A stretch of 23,230 nt of DNA, from contig JBBINX010000030.1 of assembly GCA_037443685.1 (NCBI GenBank), positions 1 through 23,230 on the forward strand, read 5' to 3'. The notes under the pieces were generated by a model, which was not told where the DNA came from, did not search any database, and saw only the letters and a list, made by a program, of their open reading frames with translations. The first letter of the stretch is position 1. The number at the start of each line of letters is the position of its first letter. Origin of the DNA: JAHJRJ01 sp037443685. GTDB taxonomy: Bacteria > Bacteroidota > Ignavibacteria > UBA10030 > BY39. The position numbers were made by a program, and so were the translations under genes. Of the stretch, positions 7,797 to 14,986 are shown one piece after another.

Positions 7797-8825
7797 TTAA
7801 CGCGTGCGTGAGCTCGATACTCCGAGTCTTTTTAATTTATAACGTAAGGTTTGCTCTGTCAAACCCAGAAAATGTGCGGCTCTTGATTGATTGAATCCAA
7901 ATTTGGCTAAAGCTCGCTCTATAATTCCTTTCTCAATTAAATCTAACGAGTTATCCAAAACAAACTCCTGATCAGTCTCGATGTTGTTGATCATTTTAAC
8001 AACTTCTGTTTTTTCATCTATTAATTCCTGTGGCAGAGTGAATCTTCCACCGGTAGAGAAGAGTACTGATTTGTCTATGACCGCTTTAAGCTCGCGAATA
8101 TTTTCTTTCCACGGCTGTCTGACTAAAACTTCAATCGCGTTTATATCTATAATTAGTTCACCAATGCCTAATTCTTTGCATATTTCACTACTGTAATGTT
8201 TTACTAGAAGCGGTATATCTTCTGGCCGCTCGCGGAGTGGTGGAATCTCAATACGTTCAAACTCCATGAATTTGTTATAGATGCCTTCAAGCAGTTTTCT
8301 GTTTTCAAATAATTCTTTGGGATCTGCTTTCATCGTAACAATCAGCCGTATATCTACTAGTTCACCTTGAGTACTTCCAACACGACGTGTAACGCGTTCG
8401 TTCATGAAAGATAAAATTTTCATCTGGTTACGAAAACTAGCTTCCTCGATCTCTTCTATTAAAACGGTTCCATTATTTGCGATTTCGAACAATCCTCGTT
8501 TTGTTGAATATGAAGAAATTCCCTCGGCTCCGAGGCTATGACCGAAAAGAATCGATTCCAACTCACGGTCATCAATTACGGATAAGTTTAGCGAGGCAAA
8601 TGGGAGATCTTCGCTCATGTCTTGAGATAGTGAATGGATATTTTTTGCGATAGCTCCTTTACCTACCCCAGGTTCTCCTATTACAACAACGTCCCTTCTT
8701 GATTTTGATAATCTCGAAATCTGTTTCAGTAATTGGTCAACCGCTTTGCTCTTCCCGATTATCGGATATTCGAGTTTCCCGTTTGATTTTTCCTCGGTTG
8801 TTTTTGTTGTTTTTTCTTTTTCCAT
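7797..8825 (-). CDS. Degenerate enhancer-binding-protein-like AAA+ regulator with Fis-type HTH
   Basis: This 342-aa protein is related to sigma-54 activators (NtrC/PspF type) but lacks an N-terminal receiver or other sensor domain. AAA+ domain (about 20-250): Walker A GEPGVGKG (50-57). The Walker B aspartate is replaced by Glu (VLIEE, 121-125). Where GAFTGA should follow FGH is GAEGIS (99-104), so the sigma-54 contact loop is lost. The sensor I Asn position reads Lys166, and the FREDLYYRL arginine-finger segment reads LLEGIYNKF (178-186), leaving only Lys185. The PPLRERPEDIPLL segment (195-207) is intact. A Fis-type HTH occupies about 293-336 (NQSRAAHFLGLTEQTLRYKLKRLG). DNA binding is likely; sigma-54 activation by ATP hydrolysis is doubtful. 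It starts 23 nt after a membrane-protein gene and is probably cotranscribed with it. Confidence 0.88.
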   Translation of the reverse strand: MEKEKTTKTTEEKSNGKLEYPIIGKSKAVDQLLKQISRLSKSRRDVVVIGEPGVGKGAIAKNIHSLSQDMSEDLPFASLNLSVIDDRELESILFGHSLGAEGISSYSTKRGLFEIANNGTVLIEEIEEASFRNQMKILSFMNERVTRRVGSTQGELVDIRLIVTMKADPKELFENRKLLEGIYNKFMEFERIEIPPLRERPEDIPLLVKHYSSEICKELGIGELIIDINAIEVLVRQPWKENIRELKAVIDKSVLFSTGGRFTLPQELIDEKTEVVKMINNIETDQEFVLDNSLDLIEKGIIERALAKFGFNQSRAAHFLGLTEQTLRYKLKRLGVSSSRTR

Positions 8826-8848
8826 GACTATTTTTTGTTAAATTTGTT

Positions 8849-9988
8849 TTAATTAACTGGTGATCGTTCAAATAATCTTGTTTTAAAATCTTTCGAACTT
8901 GTAAAATGGTTAAGAATGAATTTATCGATACTGTCGATCCATCTGGTGATTTTTTCTGGATTCATTTGTATTTCTGTCTCATAAAACTCACCAGTAACCG
9001 ATTTAATAAATCTTAATCTCGCATAAAAGAAAATAACTAATGCAAAGAATGCACCTGTTGTAAAATACTGTCCGATACTAAATAATTTCCAATATGAGCC
9101 AAATTCCACACTCTTGATTACCGCAAATTGGTGGAAAATATCTAAACCTGCGATTAATAAAAATATATACATTATCTTATCAATATAAGCGCCTTGTGGA
9201 GGATCTTTACTATATTGGTAGCCAAAATATAAGAAAATAAAAAGTAAAACAAAAACATCCATATAAATCAGATTATAATAGAGCGGCTGCCAAATTAGAA
9301 CTAAGTAATTATCTACTTCTGTATAGGGAAGGTAACTTTTAATTTGTTTAATATTTTCTTCGGGAAAGAGTATTCCGACTTGTTCTCCGTTATTCATAGC
9401 AGGTAGTGTGATGAGAGCGGCTAACTCTTCGGCAGTTGGATATTTTTGGTTATCAGTGAAATAAGAATCTCGAGCATCTCTTACAATTTTAAATTTCTGT
9501 ATATTCTCTGTAGTATAGATATATTTTGGATTTTCAAAGAAAGGTAAAAAGTAATATAAGAAAACTATAAGAACCACAGTGGTCGATAATAAATATTTTT
9601 GATATATCTTAAAATTCTTGAATAAAAGATCAAAAACTAAATATGCAATTGCAAATGCTTGAAAAAATATTATGGAAGCTTGACTATATTGAAATGAAAT
9701 AACAGACGCAAAAGGGTGACTCGTAAAAATTGAATAACCAACAAATTGATGAACATATTGCAAAATTGCAGTTGCGAAAAAAATGGAAAAATTTAAAAAT
9801 AGGTACTTATATCTTTGGGTTGGTTCGTTGAAAAAAATATAAAGAGAAATAAGAAAAAGTAAAGATTGAATAATATTATTTAGGAGCCCTGCAACATGTG
9901 CTTCTCGGTGTGGAAGGGTAACATAGGCGATTCCAAATAGGAGGATAAAACTTATCCAAATTATCAATATTTTCTTTATGTGCTTCAT
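8849..9988 (-). CDS. Polytopic membrane protein of unknown function with a pilin-like extracytoplasmic loop
   Basis: I do not recognise a family. The 379-aa protein has about eight hydrophobic segments (roughly 7-26, 35-53, 63-82, 104-123, 133-152, 235-256, 271-291, 305-326). A soluble stretch of about 80 residues (154-234) separates helices 5 and 6, and a charged C-terminal tail of about 50 residues follows helix 8. In the loop, the stretch RDARDSYFTDNQKYPTAEEL (170-189) resembles the conserved turn of type II secretion/type IV pilin-like proteins, where a helix is followed by D-x-G/Q-x-YPT. The layout suggests a membrane sensor or envelope component. The AAA+/HTH regulator gene follows after 23 nt, so the pair may form a membrane signal-to-transcription unit; this is inference. 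Confidence 0.75.
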   Translation of the reverse strand: MKHIKKILIIWISFILLFGIAYVTLPHREAHVAGLLNNIIQSLLFLISLYIFFNEPTQRYKYLFLNFSIFFATAILQYVHQFVGYSIFTSHPFASVISFQYSQASIIFFQAFAIAYLVFDLLFKNFKIYQKYLLSTTVVLIVFLYYFLPFFENPKYIYTTENIQKFKIVRDARDSYFTDNQKYPTAEELAALITLPAMNNGEQVGILFPEENIKQIKSYLPYTEVDNYLVLIWQPLYYNLIYMDVFVLLFIFLYFGYQYSKDPPQGAYIDKIMYIFLLIAGLDIFHQFAVIKSVEFGSYWKLFSIGQYFTTGAFFALVIFFYARLRFIKSVTGEFYETEIQMNPEKITRWIDSIDKFILNHFTSSKDFKTRLFERSPVN

Positions 9989-10040
9989 TTCTTCGTTAAA
10001 TTTCTGTTAAAATATAAATAATTAAAAATTCACTGTCAAG

Positions 10041-10116
10041 TATATTCGCAATTTTTTTTTAATAAACGCCGAACTTGTGATACCAATCACCATAATATAT
10101 TCGCTATTTTTTTTAT
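10041..10116. repeat. Pair of AT-rich direct repeats in a divergent intergenic region
   Basis: TATATTCGC followed by A or T and then ATTTTTTTT occurs at 10041-10060 and again at 10097-10116, 56 bp apart. A second short repeat, CCGAACTT, appears at about 10069 and 10169. They lie in the 273-bp intergenic region (9989-10261) between the membrane-protein gene and the small repeat-protein gene. They may be regulatory or a decayed duplication. Confidence 0.45.
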
Positions 10117-10135
10117 CACGTTAATATGAAAATTA

Positions 10136-10166
10136 TTGCGTTATTTCGATTGTTTTCATAGATTTC
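10136..10166 (+). promoter_or_regulatory. Candidate Bacteroidota-type promoter for the small repeat protein
   Basis: TTG at 10136-10138, a 20-nt spacer and TAGATTTC at 10159-10166 match TTG-N20-TAnnTTTG in all but the last base. Transcription would begin near 10172, leaving a leader of about 90 nt before the ATG at 10262. The same spacing is seen in front of the tRNA at 19172. Confidence 0.35.
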
Positions 10167-10261
10167 TACCGAACTTTAGCAGTAAACATTTAATACATTT
10201 TTTAGAAAATCAATAAATTTTTAAATAAACGTCAATAATTCACTAATTTAAAGGAAATAAT

Positions 10262-10516
10262 ATGTTACGCAACGCTTTGAATAATCGATATTTTAAACGT
10301 ATTGGTTCTGTGCTAATAGTTCTAACAATGACATTTGGAATCAATAGTGCTATATCTTACGCTAGCGGAGATACCGGCAGAGCTACCTCATCATTATCAA
10401 TCCCAAGAGACACACCAAGACCAAAAGCTACTAGCTCATTGGCAATACCAAGAGACACACCAAGACCAAAAGCTACTAGCTCATTGGCAATACCAAGAGA
10501 TACACCCAGGCCGTAA
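10262..10516 (+). CDS. Small secreted protein built of three 15-residue Pro/Arg-rich tandem repeats
   Basis: This 84-aa protein belongs to no family I recognise. Residues 1-34 form a signal peptide: basic start (MLRNALNNRYFKR), hydrophobic core and probable cleavage after SYA34. The mature part of about 50 residues is GDTGR-type linker plus three repeats of A-T-S-S-L-S/A-I-P-R-D-T-P-R-P-K at 41-55, 56-70 and 71-84. The first repeat has Ser for Ala at its sixth position and the last lacks the final Lys. The mature chain is basic, Pro/Arg-rich and without Cys. An AAAGGAAATAAT tract precedes the ATG, a plausible ribosome site. It stands alone, with a promoter candidate upstream and a terminator downstream. 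It could be a surface or matrix peptide, or a Pro-rich antimicrobial or signalling peptide; there is no direct evidence for any of these. Confidence 0.7.
   Translation: MLRNALNNRYFKRIGSVLIVLTMTFGINSAISYASGDTGRATSSLSIPRDTPRPKATSSLAIPRDTPRPKATSSLAIPRDTPRP
10382..10513 (+). repeat. Three tandem 45-bp coding repeats
   Basis: Units lie at 10382-10426, 10427-10471 and 10472-10513 (last unit 42 bp). Units 1 and 2 share an identical 3' half. Units 2 and 3 are identical through their first 29 bases and then differ at a few silent positions. The period is a whole number of codons, so the array can expand or contract without shifting the frame. Confidence 0.92.
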
Positions 10517-10542
10517 AAAATAATAAACATATTTCATTTATT

Positions 10543-10580
10543 AATGACATTAAGTTTTTAATAACTTAATGTCATTTTTT
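10543..10580 (+). terminator. Intrinsic terminator after the small repeat protein
   Basis: A perfect 14-bp stem (10543-10556 with 10563-10576, core TGACATTAAGTT/AACTTAATGTCA) encloses a 6-nt loop and runs into a T tract ending at 10580. It is AT-rich but long. It separates the small gene from the M50 protease gene downstream. Confidence 0.85.
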
Positions 10581-10629
10581 ATTTTGTCCAAAATTCATTA
10601 TTTTCTTTTGTAATTTAACAGGAAAATAA

Positions 10630-11577
10630 TTGGAAAATAAAATAAAGTATTACAATCAATTATTAATACATCTTTCACTCTTTCTTCTTACATTTTTTAC
10701 GACGACATTAGCCGGTGTAATGTGGCTAAATATTGATCCGTTTGACCTGCAAAATTTTTATCTAGGACTATCGTATTCAATTCCACTACTTGCTATCCTT
10801 ACAGCTCATGAATTCGGACATTATTTTGCAGCTCGATACCACAAGGTTGATTCTACATTACCATATTACATTCCTGTCCCTCCTTTTTTACTAAACCCAT
10901 TCGGAACAATGGGTGCTGTTATTAAAATCAAATCACCCATTCCGAACCGGAATGCACTTTTCGATATCGGAGCTTCAGGTCCACTAGCTGGGTTTTTTGT
11001 GACACTTATAATTTTCATTTACGGAGTCCTTACACTTCCACCCATTGATTATATCTACTCTATTCACCCCGAATATAAAATGATCGAAACACTCCCCGCT
11101 ACCGGCTTAACATTCGGTAATTCATTATTTACATTGGTAATGAGAGAATTATTTTCAAACCATGCTTTCTTCCCTCCGATGAATGAGATATACCATTATC
11201 CTTTTTTATGTGTGGGGTGGTTCGGTCTTTTCATAACTGCACTGAATCTAATTCCTATTGGGCAATTGGACGGGGGACATATTTTGTATGCTATGATTGG
11301 TAGGAAACAAGGTACCTTTGCACGCATTTTTTTCGGATCATTAATTATCATTGGTTTATCGAGCTTTATTCCACTACCATATTTTTCAATCCATGCAGGG
11401 ACTGTCGGTTGGCTGGTTTTTGCCTTAATACTCTTTTTCTTCATCAAACTTGACCACCCCCCAATATACGACGATGCGGATTTAGACCCAACCCGAAAAT
11501 TCATCGGCTGGATCACTGTTGCTATATTTGTTTTTACCTTTTTACCGATTCCATTTTATGAATTAATCCCCACTTAA
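10630..11577 (+). CDS. Site-2 protease family (M50) intramembrane metalloprotease
   Basis: This polytopic membrane zinc protease cuts within or next to membrane helices of its substrates; the substrate is unknown. The 315-aa protein has the active-site motif HEFGH (60-64) in a hydrophobic segment. The GASGPLAGF segment (114-122) is the family's conserved turn. The second metal site is N206LIPIGQLDGGH, with Asp214 as third ligand. Further hydrophobic segments are near 12-32, 48-66, 117-137, 193-212 and 230-275. No PDZ domain is present, unlike RseP. The start is a TTG at 10630 with an AGGAAA tract 5 nt upstream; the next Met (31) would cut the first helix. A 65-nt gap separates it from the following lipoprotein gene. 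Confidence 0.92.
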   Translation: MENKIKYYNQLLIHLSLFLLTFFTTTLAGVMWLNIDPFDLQNFYLGLSYSIPLLAILTAHEFGHYFAARYHKVDSTLPYYIPVPPFLLNPFGTMGAVIKIKSPIPNRNALFDIGASGPLAGFFVTLIIFIYGVLTLPPIDYIYSIHPEYKMIETLPATGLTFGNSLFTLVMRELFSNHAFFPPMNEIYHYPFLCVGWFGLFITALNLIPIGQLDGGHILYAMIGRKQGTFARIFFGSLIIIGLSSFIPLPYFSIHAGTVGWLVFALILFFFIKLDHPPIYDDADLDPTRKFIGWITVAIFVFTFLPIPFYELIPT

Positions 11578-11642
11578 TAATTGACTTTTTATCAGCAATT
11601 TCGTAGTTTAAAAACAAAATTAAACAACAATTTTAACTATCT

Positions 11643-12485
11643 GTGAAATTTTCCAGTTTGATTTATCCATATATCGTGTTGTTCTTAGTGGTTTCTTTTT
11701 TTTTCATCTCATGTGAAAAAGATATATCTGGGACTATAGATGCCCCACTAACTCCTCCTTTTCTATCTGAATTACAATTAGATAACTACTCAATCAACGC
11801 AGATACAATTCTATCTATTTCTGATACGATTTATGTCTCAAATCGAATTCAAGTAAAAGTTTCTGGTGCTGACCGTCAAATTAAAATAAAATATGTTCGC
11901 TATCAGATATTTCGCCAAAATACACCTCAGCCCATAGTAACTGCATACTTAAATGATGAAGGGACGAGTGGAGATCTTATTCCTAACGATGGGATATTTT
12001 CGAGCAGTTTTTCATTCAAAACATCCCGACAATCGATAGGAATGTTTACTATCCAAATCCGAGCCGAGGATAATACTGGATTGCTCAGTAATACACTTTT
12101 TCAAAATATGATTGTTTATACCCAGCACAAACCGCCAATATTATACAATCTTGCGGCACCCGATAGCGTAGCGCTTCCTATTTCTGGTTCAACGCTTATC
12201 CAAATGAGTATCGCTGCCTACGATTCCAACGGTTTGAGCGATATCCAAAATGTATATTTTCGAAGTCTCGATTCGTCCGATCCAACAAAAAGATATTTTA
12301 TGCTCGATAATGGAAATATAATTGATTACGGCGACACTGTTGCGGGAGATGGTATATATTCTATAAAAATAGAACTCCCATTTAATATGACTCCGAAACC
12401 ATATAGATTTGAATTTGAAGCTCAGGATTTTTCAGGATTATTTAGTAATAAAATACTTCACACACTCTTCGTGGTTCAACCTTGA
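11643..12485 (+). CDS. Lipoprotein with two Ig-like modules
   Basis: This 280-aa protein of unknown function is probably an envelope lipoprotein. Residues 1-24 form a lipoprotein signal: hydrophobic SLIYPYIVLFLVVSFF and a Cys24 in FFISCEKD, slightly off the classical lipobox. Two similar modules of about 90 residues follow (about 70-160 and 185-278). Each has an acidic Gly/Asp turn before a D/GDGI-F/Y-S strand (115-120 and 235-240) and ends in an E-D/A-x-D-N/F-S/T-G-L-L/F-S-N motif (142-150 and 261-269). Such modules are common in secreted proteins of this lineage. The start is a GTG at 11643. The stop TGA overlaps the TTG start of the next gene (TTGA), so the two are probably translated together. 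Confidence 0.8.
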   Translation: MKFSSLIYPYIVLFLVVSFFFISCEKDISGTIDAPLTPPFLSELQLDNYSINADTILSISDTIYVSNRIQVKVSGADRQIKIKYVRYQIFRQNTPQPIVTAYLNDEGTSGDLIPNDGIFSSSFSFKTSRQSIGMFTIQIRAEDNTGLLSNTLFQNMIVYTQHKPPILYNLAAPDSVALPISGSTLIQMSIAAYDSNGLSDIQNVYFRSLDSSDPTKRYFMLDNGNIIDYGDTVAGDGIYSIKIELPFNMTPKPYRFEFEAQDFSGLFSNKILHTLFVVQP

Positions 12486-14020
12486 AAAAAACTTATCAAA
12501 TATATCTTACATTATTTATGTTTTTTCTCTCACATTTGGAGTTAAACGCACAAGAAGGTTTGCCAATATATTTCAAATTCTCAAAAGTTTTAAATGAGAA
12601 CTCTCTACTTCCAAGTAACAGTGTATCACAAATGGCAATTCGAGATTCTATTTTATGGATTGGAACAAGTAAAGGTTTGGCTAAATCTACAAATAGTGGT
12701 AGAGGTTGGACAAATTTTAGAGACAAACCTGAATTTGCGAATTATGGAATATATGCTCTTGATGTTGTTAAGGATACAATCTGGACTGCAACCGGTTATT
12801 TAAAAGAAAAAGAAAATAATAAAATACAAACAGGTAGTGGTTATACATTCTCAACGGACGGTGGGCTTACCTGGAGTTACATTAGTCAAACCTTAGACCA
12901 ACGAGGCGATAGCATCGAAATATATGGTATCAATACAATCAGAATTTTACCCGTAATCGTACCGGAACAAAATGTTACTTTCGACCTCTCACTTGCACGA
13001 GGAAAAGTATGGATTGCAAGTTGGGCAAGTGGATTACGGTATTCAACTAACAACGGCCAAAAATGGAATCGCATAATCTTACCGCCGGACAATCTATCGA
13101 GCATCAAACCTACTGACACTATAAATTTCTACTACGACCCGAGAAAGAATAACAATTTTCTTGCTTTCTCTGTATTAGCGATAGACAATGACACAATTTG
13201 GTGTGGAACCGCAGGCGGAATAAATAAATCGACTGATGGTGGTATCAGTTGGAAAAAATTCAACCGACAAAATCAAGACTTTCCTATATTAGGCAACTGG
13301 GTTATTACTACCAAACAACAACGCTACAACAACATCAACCGAATATGGACTACGAATTGGAAAGCTGAAGACCAGCGTGAAGAGTTCGGAGTTAGTTACA
13401 CCGAAAACGGCGGGCAAACTTGGACTAATCTTCTACGAGGTGTTAAAGCTTACGATTTTGCTTTCAAAGATTCAATTGTTTATATCGCGACCGAAATAGG
13501 TATATACAGAACGGCAGACTTAGGTTTATCTTTCAGTCGGTCAAATGTGATTATGGATAGCGAAACGCGTCAAATTATCACCACTACCTCAGTTTTTTCT
13601 GTGGGGGTTCAAAATGATACGGTTTTCATTGGGACTGGCGATGGTATGGCTATGAGTTTGGATAACGCTGAAAATCCATTCGGCGCAAAGTGGAAAATAT
13701 TAAGAAGATTCGAGCGGGTAGGAAACAGTAAAAACACTTACGCTTATCCAAATCCATTTGCTCCTGATGATGGATACACTCGTATTCATTACAGTACGCA
13801 AGGTAGAGACGCTTTGGTTAGCATAGATATATTCGATTTTGGAATGAATAGAGTTAGAACAGTAATTCGAAATGCCTCACGTTCGGGGAAAAATGAGCAC
13901 GATGAAATATGGGACGGTCGCGATGATACCGGAAGATTCGCTGCCAACGGAGTGTATTTTTACCAAGTTCGAATTGACGATGACGAACCCACCTGGGGGA
14001 AAATTATGGTGCTTAAATAG
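12482..14020 (+). CDS. Secreted Asp-box (BNR) beta-propeller protein with T9SS/FlgD-like C-terminal domain
   Basis: This exported protein probably reaches the cell surface by the type IX system. A signal peptide ends near LNA23. Six Asp-box motifs of the S/T-x-D/N-x-G-x-x-W/F type lie near 69-76, 124-131, 188-195, 250-257, 307-314 and 344-351, arguing for a propeller of about six blades. The C-terminal domain (421-512) starts with YAYPNPFAPDD and ends with NGVYFYQVRIDDDEPTWGKIMVLK-like strands, the pattern of T9SS type A/FlgD-Ig sorting domains; the WDGRDDTGR turn (477-485) is FlgD-like. Asp-boxes are structural and do not prove sialidase activity; no sialidase arginine triad was evident. The start is TTG at 12482, overlapping the lipoprotein stop. 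Two PorV/PorQ-like genes follow. Confidence 0.85.
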   Translation: MKKTYQIYLTLFMFFLSHLELNAQEGLPIYFKFSKVLNENSLLPSNSVSQMAIRDSILWIGTSKGLAKSTNSGRGWTNFRDKPEFANYGIYALDVVKDTIWTATGYLKEKENNKIQTGSGYTFSTDGGLTWSYISQTLDQRGDSIEIYGINTIRILPVIVPEQNVTFDLSLARGKVWIASWASGLRYSTNNGQKWNRIILPPDNLSSIKPTDTINFYYDPRKNNNFLAFSVLAIDNDTIWCGTAGGINKSTDGGISWKKFNRQNQDFPILGNWVITTKQQRYNNINRIWTTNWKAEDQREEFGVSYTENGGQTWTNLLRGVKAYDFAFKDSIVYIATEIGIYRTADLGLSFSRSNVIMDSETRQIITTTSVFSVGVQNDTVFIGTGDGMAMSLDNAENPFGAKWKILRRFERVGNSKNTYAYPNPFAPDDGYTRIHYSTQGRDALVSIDIFDFGMNRVRTVIRNASRSGKNEHDEIWDGRDDTGRFAANGVYFYQVRIDDDEPTWGKIMVLK

Positions 14021-14037
14021 AGAAATGAATTAAGCTT

Positions 14038-14985
14038 GTGAAAAAATATATTTCATATATCCTTTTAGTTTTATTTGCAACCAACATTACTTATTCACAA
14101 ATTGGTGGATATGCAGGCGCCTTCGGACGATTGGGTTTTGGCAGCCGAGGAATTGGAATGGGTAATTCGATGACTGCAATTACAAGCGGCGAGATTAGCA
14201 GTTATTACAATCCTGCTTTAACTCCTTTCGCTGAGCAGAGAACTGCAAGTATATCTTTAGGATTTATGCCATTCGACAGGTATATAAACTTTTTAAGCTA
14301 TACACAAAACATCAAGCCGACGGCTGGATTATCTTTTGGTATTATTAATGCGGGTGTAAGAAACATAGATAGCAGAGATTACGATGGTTATCATATAGAA
14401 GATTTATCGACTTCCGAGAATCAATTTTACCTCGCCTTTGGAAACAGAATTCATCCGAACGTTTCATTAGGTATTACTATAAAACTTTTTTATTATAGCT
14501 TGTATGATAAGGTGAGCTCTACTACCGTCGGTTTTGACCTCGGCACCTTAATTAAAGCAACTGAAAATATTACAATCGCACTCGCATTTCAGGATTTGGG
14601 TTCTAATTACAAATGGAATACAGCTCCGATCTACGGACAGTCCGGTGGACAAACAACTGATAAATTTCCAAATATGCGACGATTGGCTGTTGCTTATAAA
14701 CTACCTGACCGATTAGGTACTATTGCAGTTGAATTCGAAAATACTTCTGTAAAAACTAATCATATTCGTCTAGGCAGCGAAATTGTGCTTCACGAGTATT
14801 TTACAATTCGCTCAGGTATTGATCGATGGGATGTGAATAATAATACCTTAGGCATCAAACCCACTTTTGGTTTTAGTATCAACAAACCGTTTGACGACTG
14901 GACTCCAATAATCACTTATGCTTATGTTCTGGAACCATTCTCAATAGGTGGTGTTCATTTAGTATCACTCTCAATAATTTTTTAA
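14038..14985 (+). CDS. PorV/PorQ-like outer-membrane beta-barrel protein (first copy)
   Basis: This 315-aa protein has a signal peptide ending near TYSQ and then a GAFGRLGFGSRGIGMGNSMT segment followed by ISSYYNPA, the N-terminal signature of the PorV/PorQ (UPF0164) family. The rest is alternating amphipathic strands with frequent aromatic ends, fitting a barrel of about 14 strands. In Bacteroidota, PorV carries T9SS cargo from the translocon to the attachment complex, while PorQ is part of the secretion machinery; many other relatives have no assigned role. The start is a GTG at 14038, 17 nt after the propeller gene. The stop is 1 nt before the second copy. The family is likely; a dedicated link to the propeller protein is inference from gene order. 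Confidence 0.82.
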   Translation: MKKYISYILLVLFATNITYSQIGGYAGAFGRLGFGSRGIGMGNSMTAITSGEISSYYNPALTPFAEQRTASISLGFMPFDRYINFLSYTQNIKPTAGLSFGIINAGVRNIDSRDYDGYHIEDLSTSENQFYLAFGNRIHPNVSLGITIKLFYYSLYDKVSSTTVGFDLGTLIKATENITIALAFQDLGSNYKWNTAPIYGQSGGQTTDKFPNMRRLAVAYKLPDRLGTIAVEFENTSVKTNHIRLGSEIVLHEYFTIRSGIDRWDVNNNTLGIKPTFGFSINKPFDDWTPIITYAYVLEPFSIGGVHLVSLSIIF

Positions 14986-14986
14986 T

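Noticed and set aside
7797..8825. Ordinary sigma-54 activator
   Set aside because: The GAFTGA loop and arginine fingers are absent, so the standard label would mislead.
10382..10513. CRISPR-like array
   Set aside because: Units are directly adjacent with no spacers and encode protein in frame.
10335..10523. Second open frame across the 45-bp repeats (ETHQDQKLLAHWQYQ-type repeats)
   Set aside because: A 45-bp period keeps any stop-free frame open. This frame lacks a signal peptide and enters the other gene's coding region mid-way.
12482..14020. Sialidase
   Set aside because: Asp-boxes occur in many propellers. I could not see the arginine triad or the other catalytic residues of sialidases.
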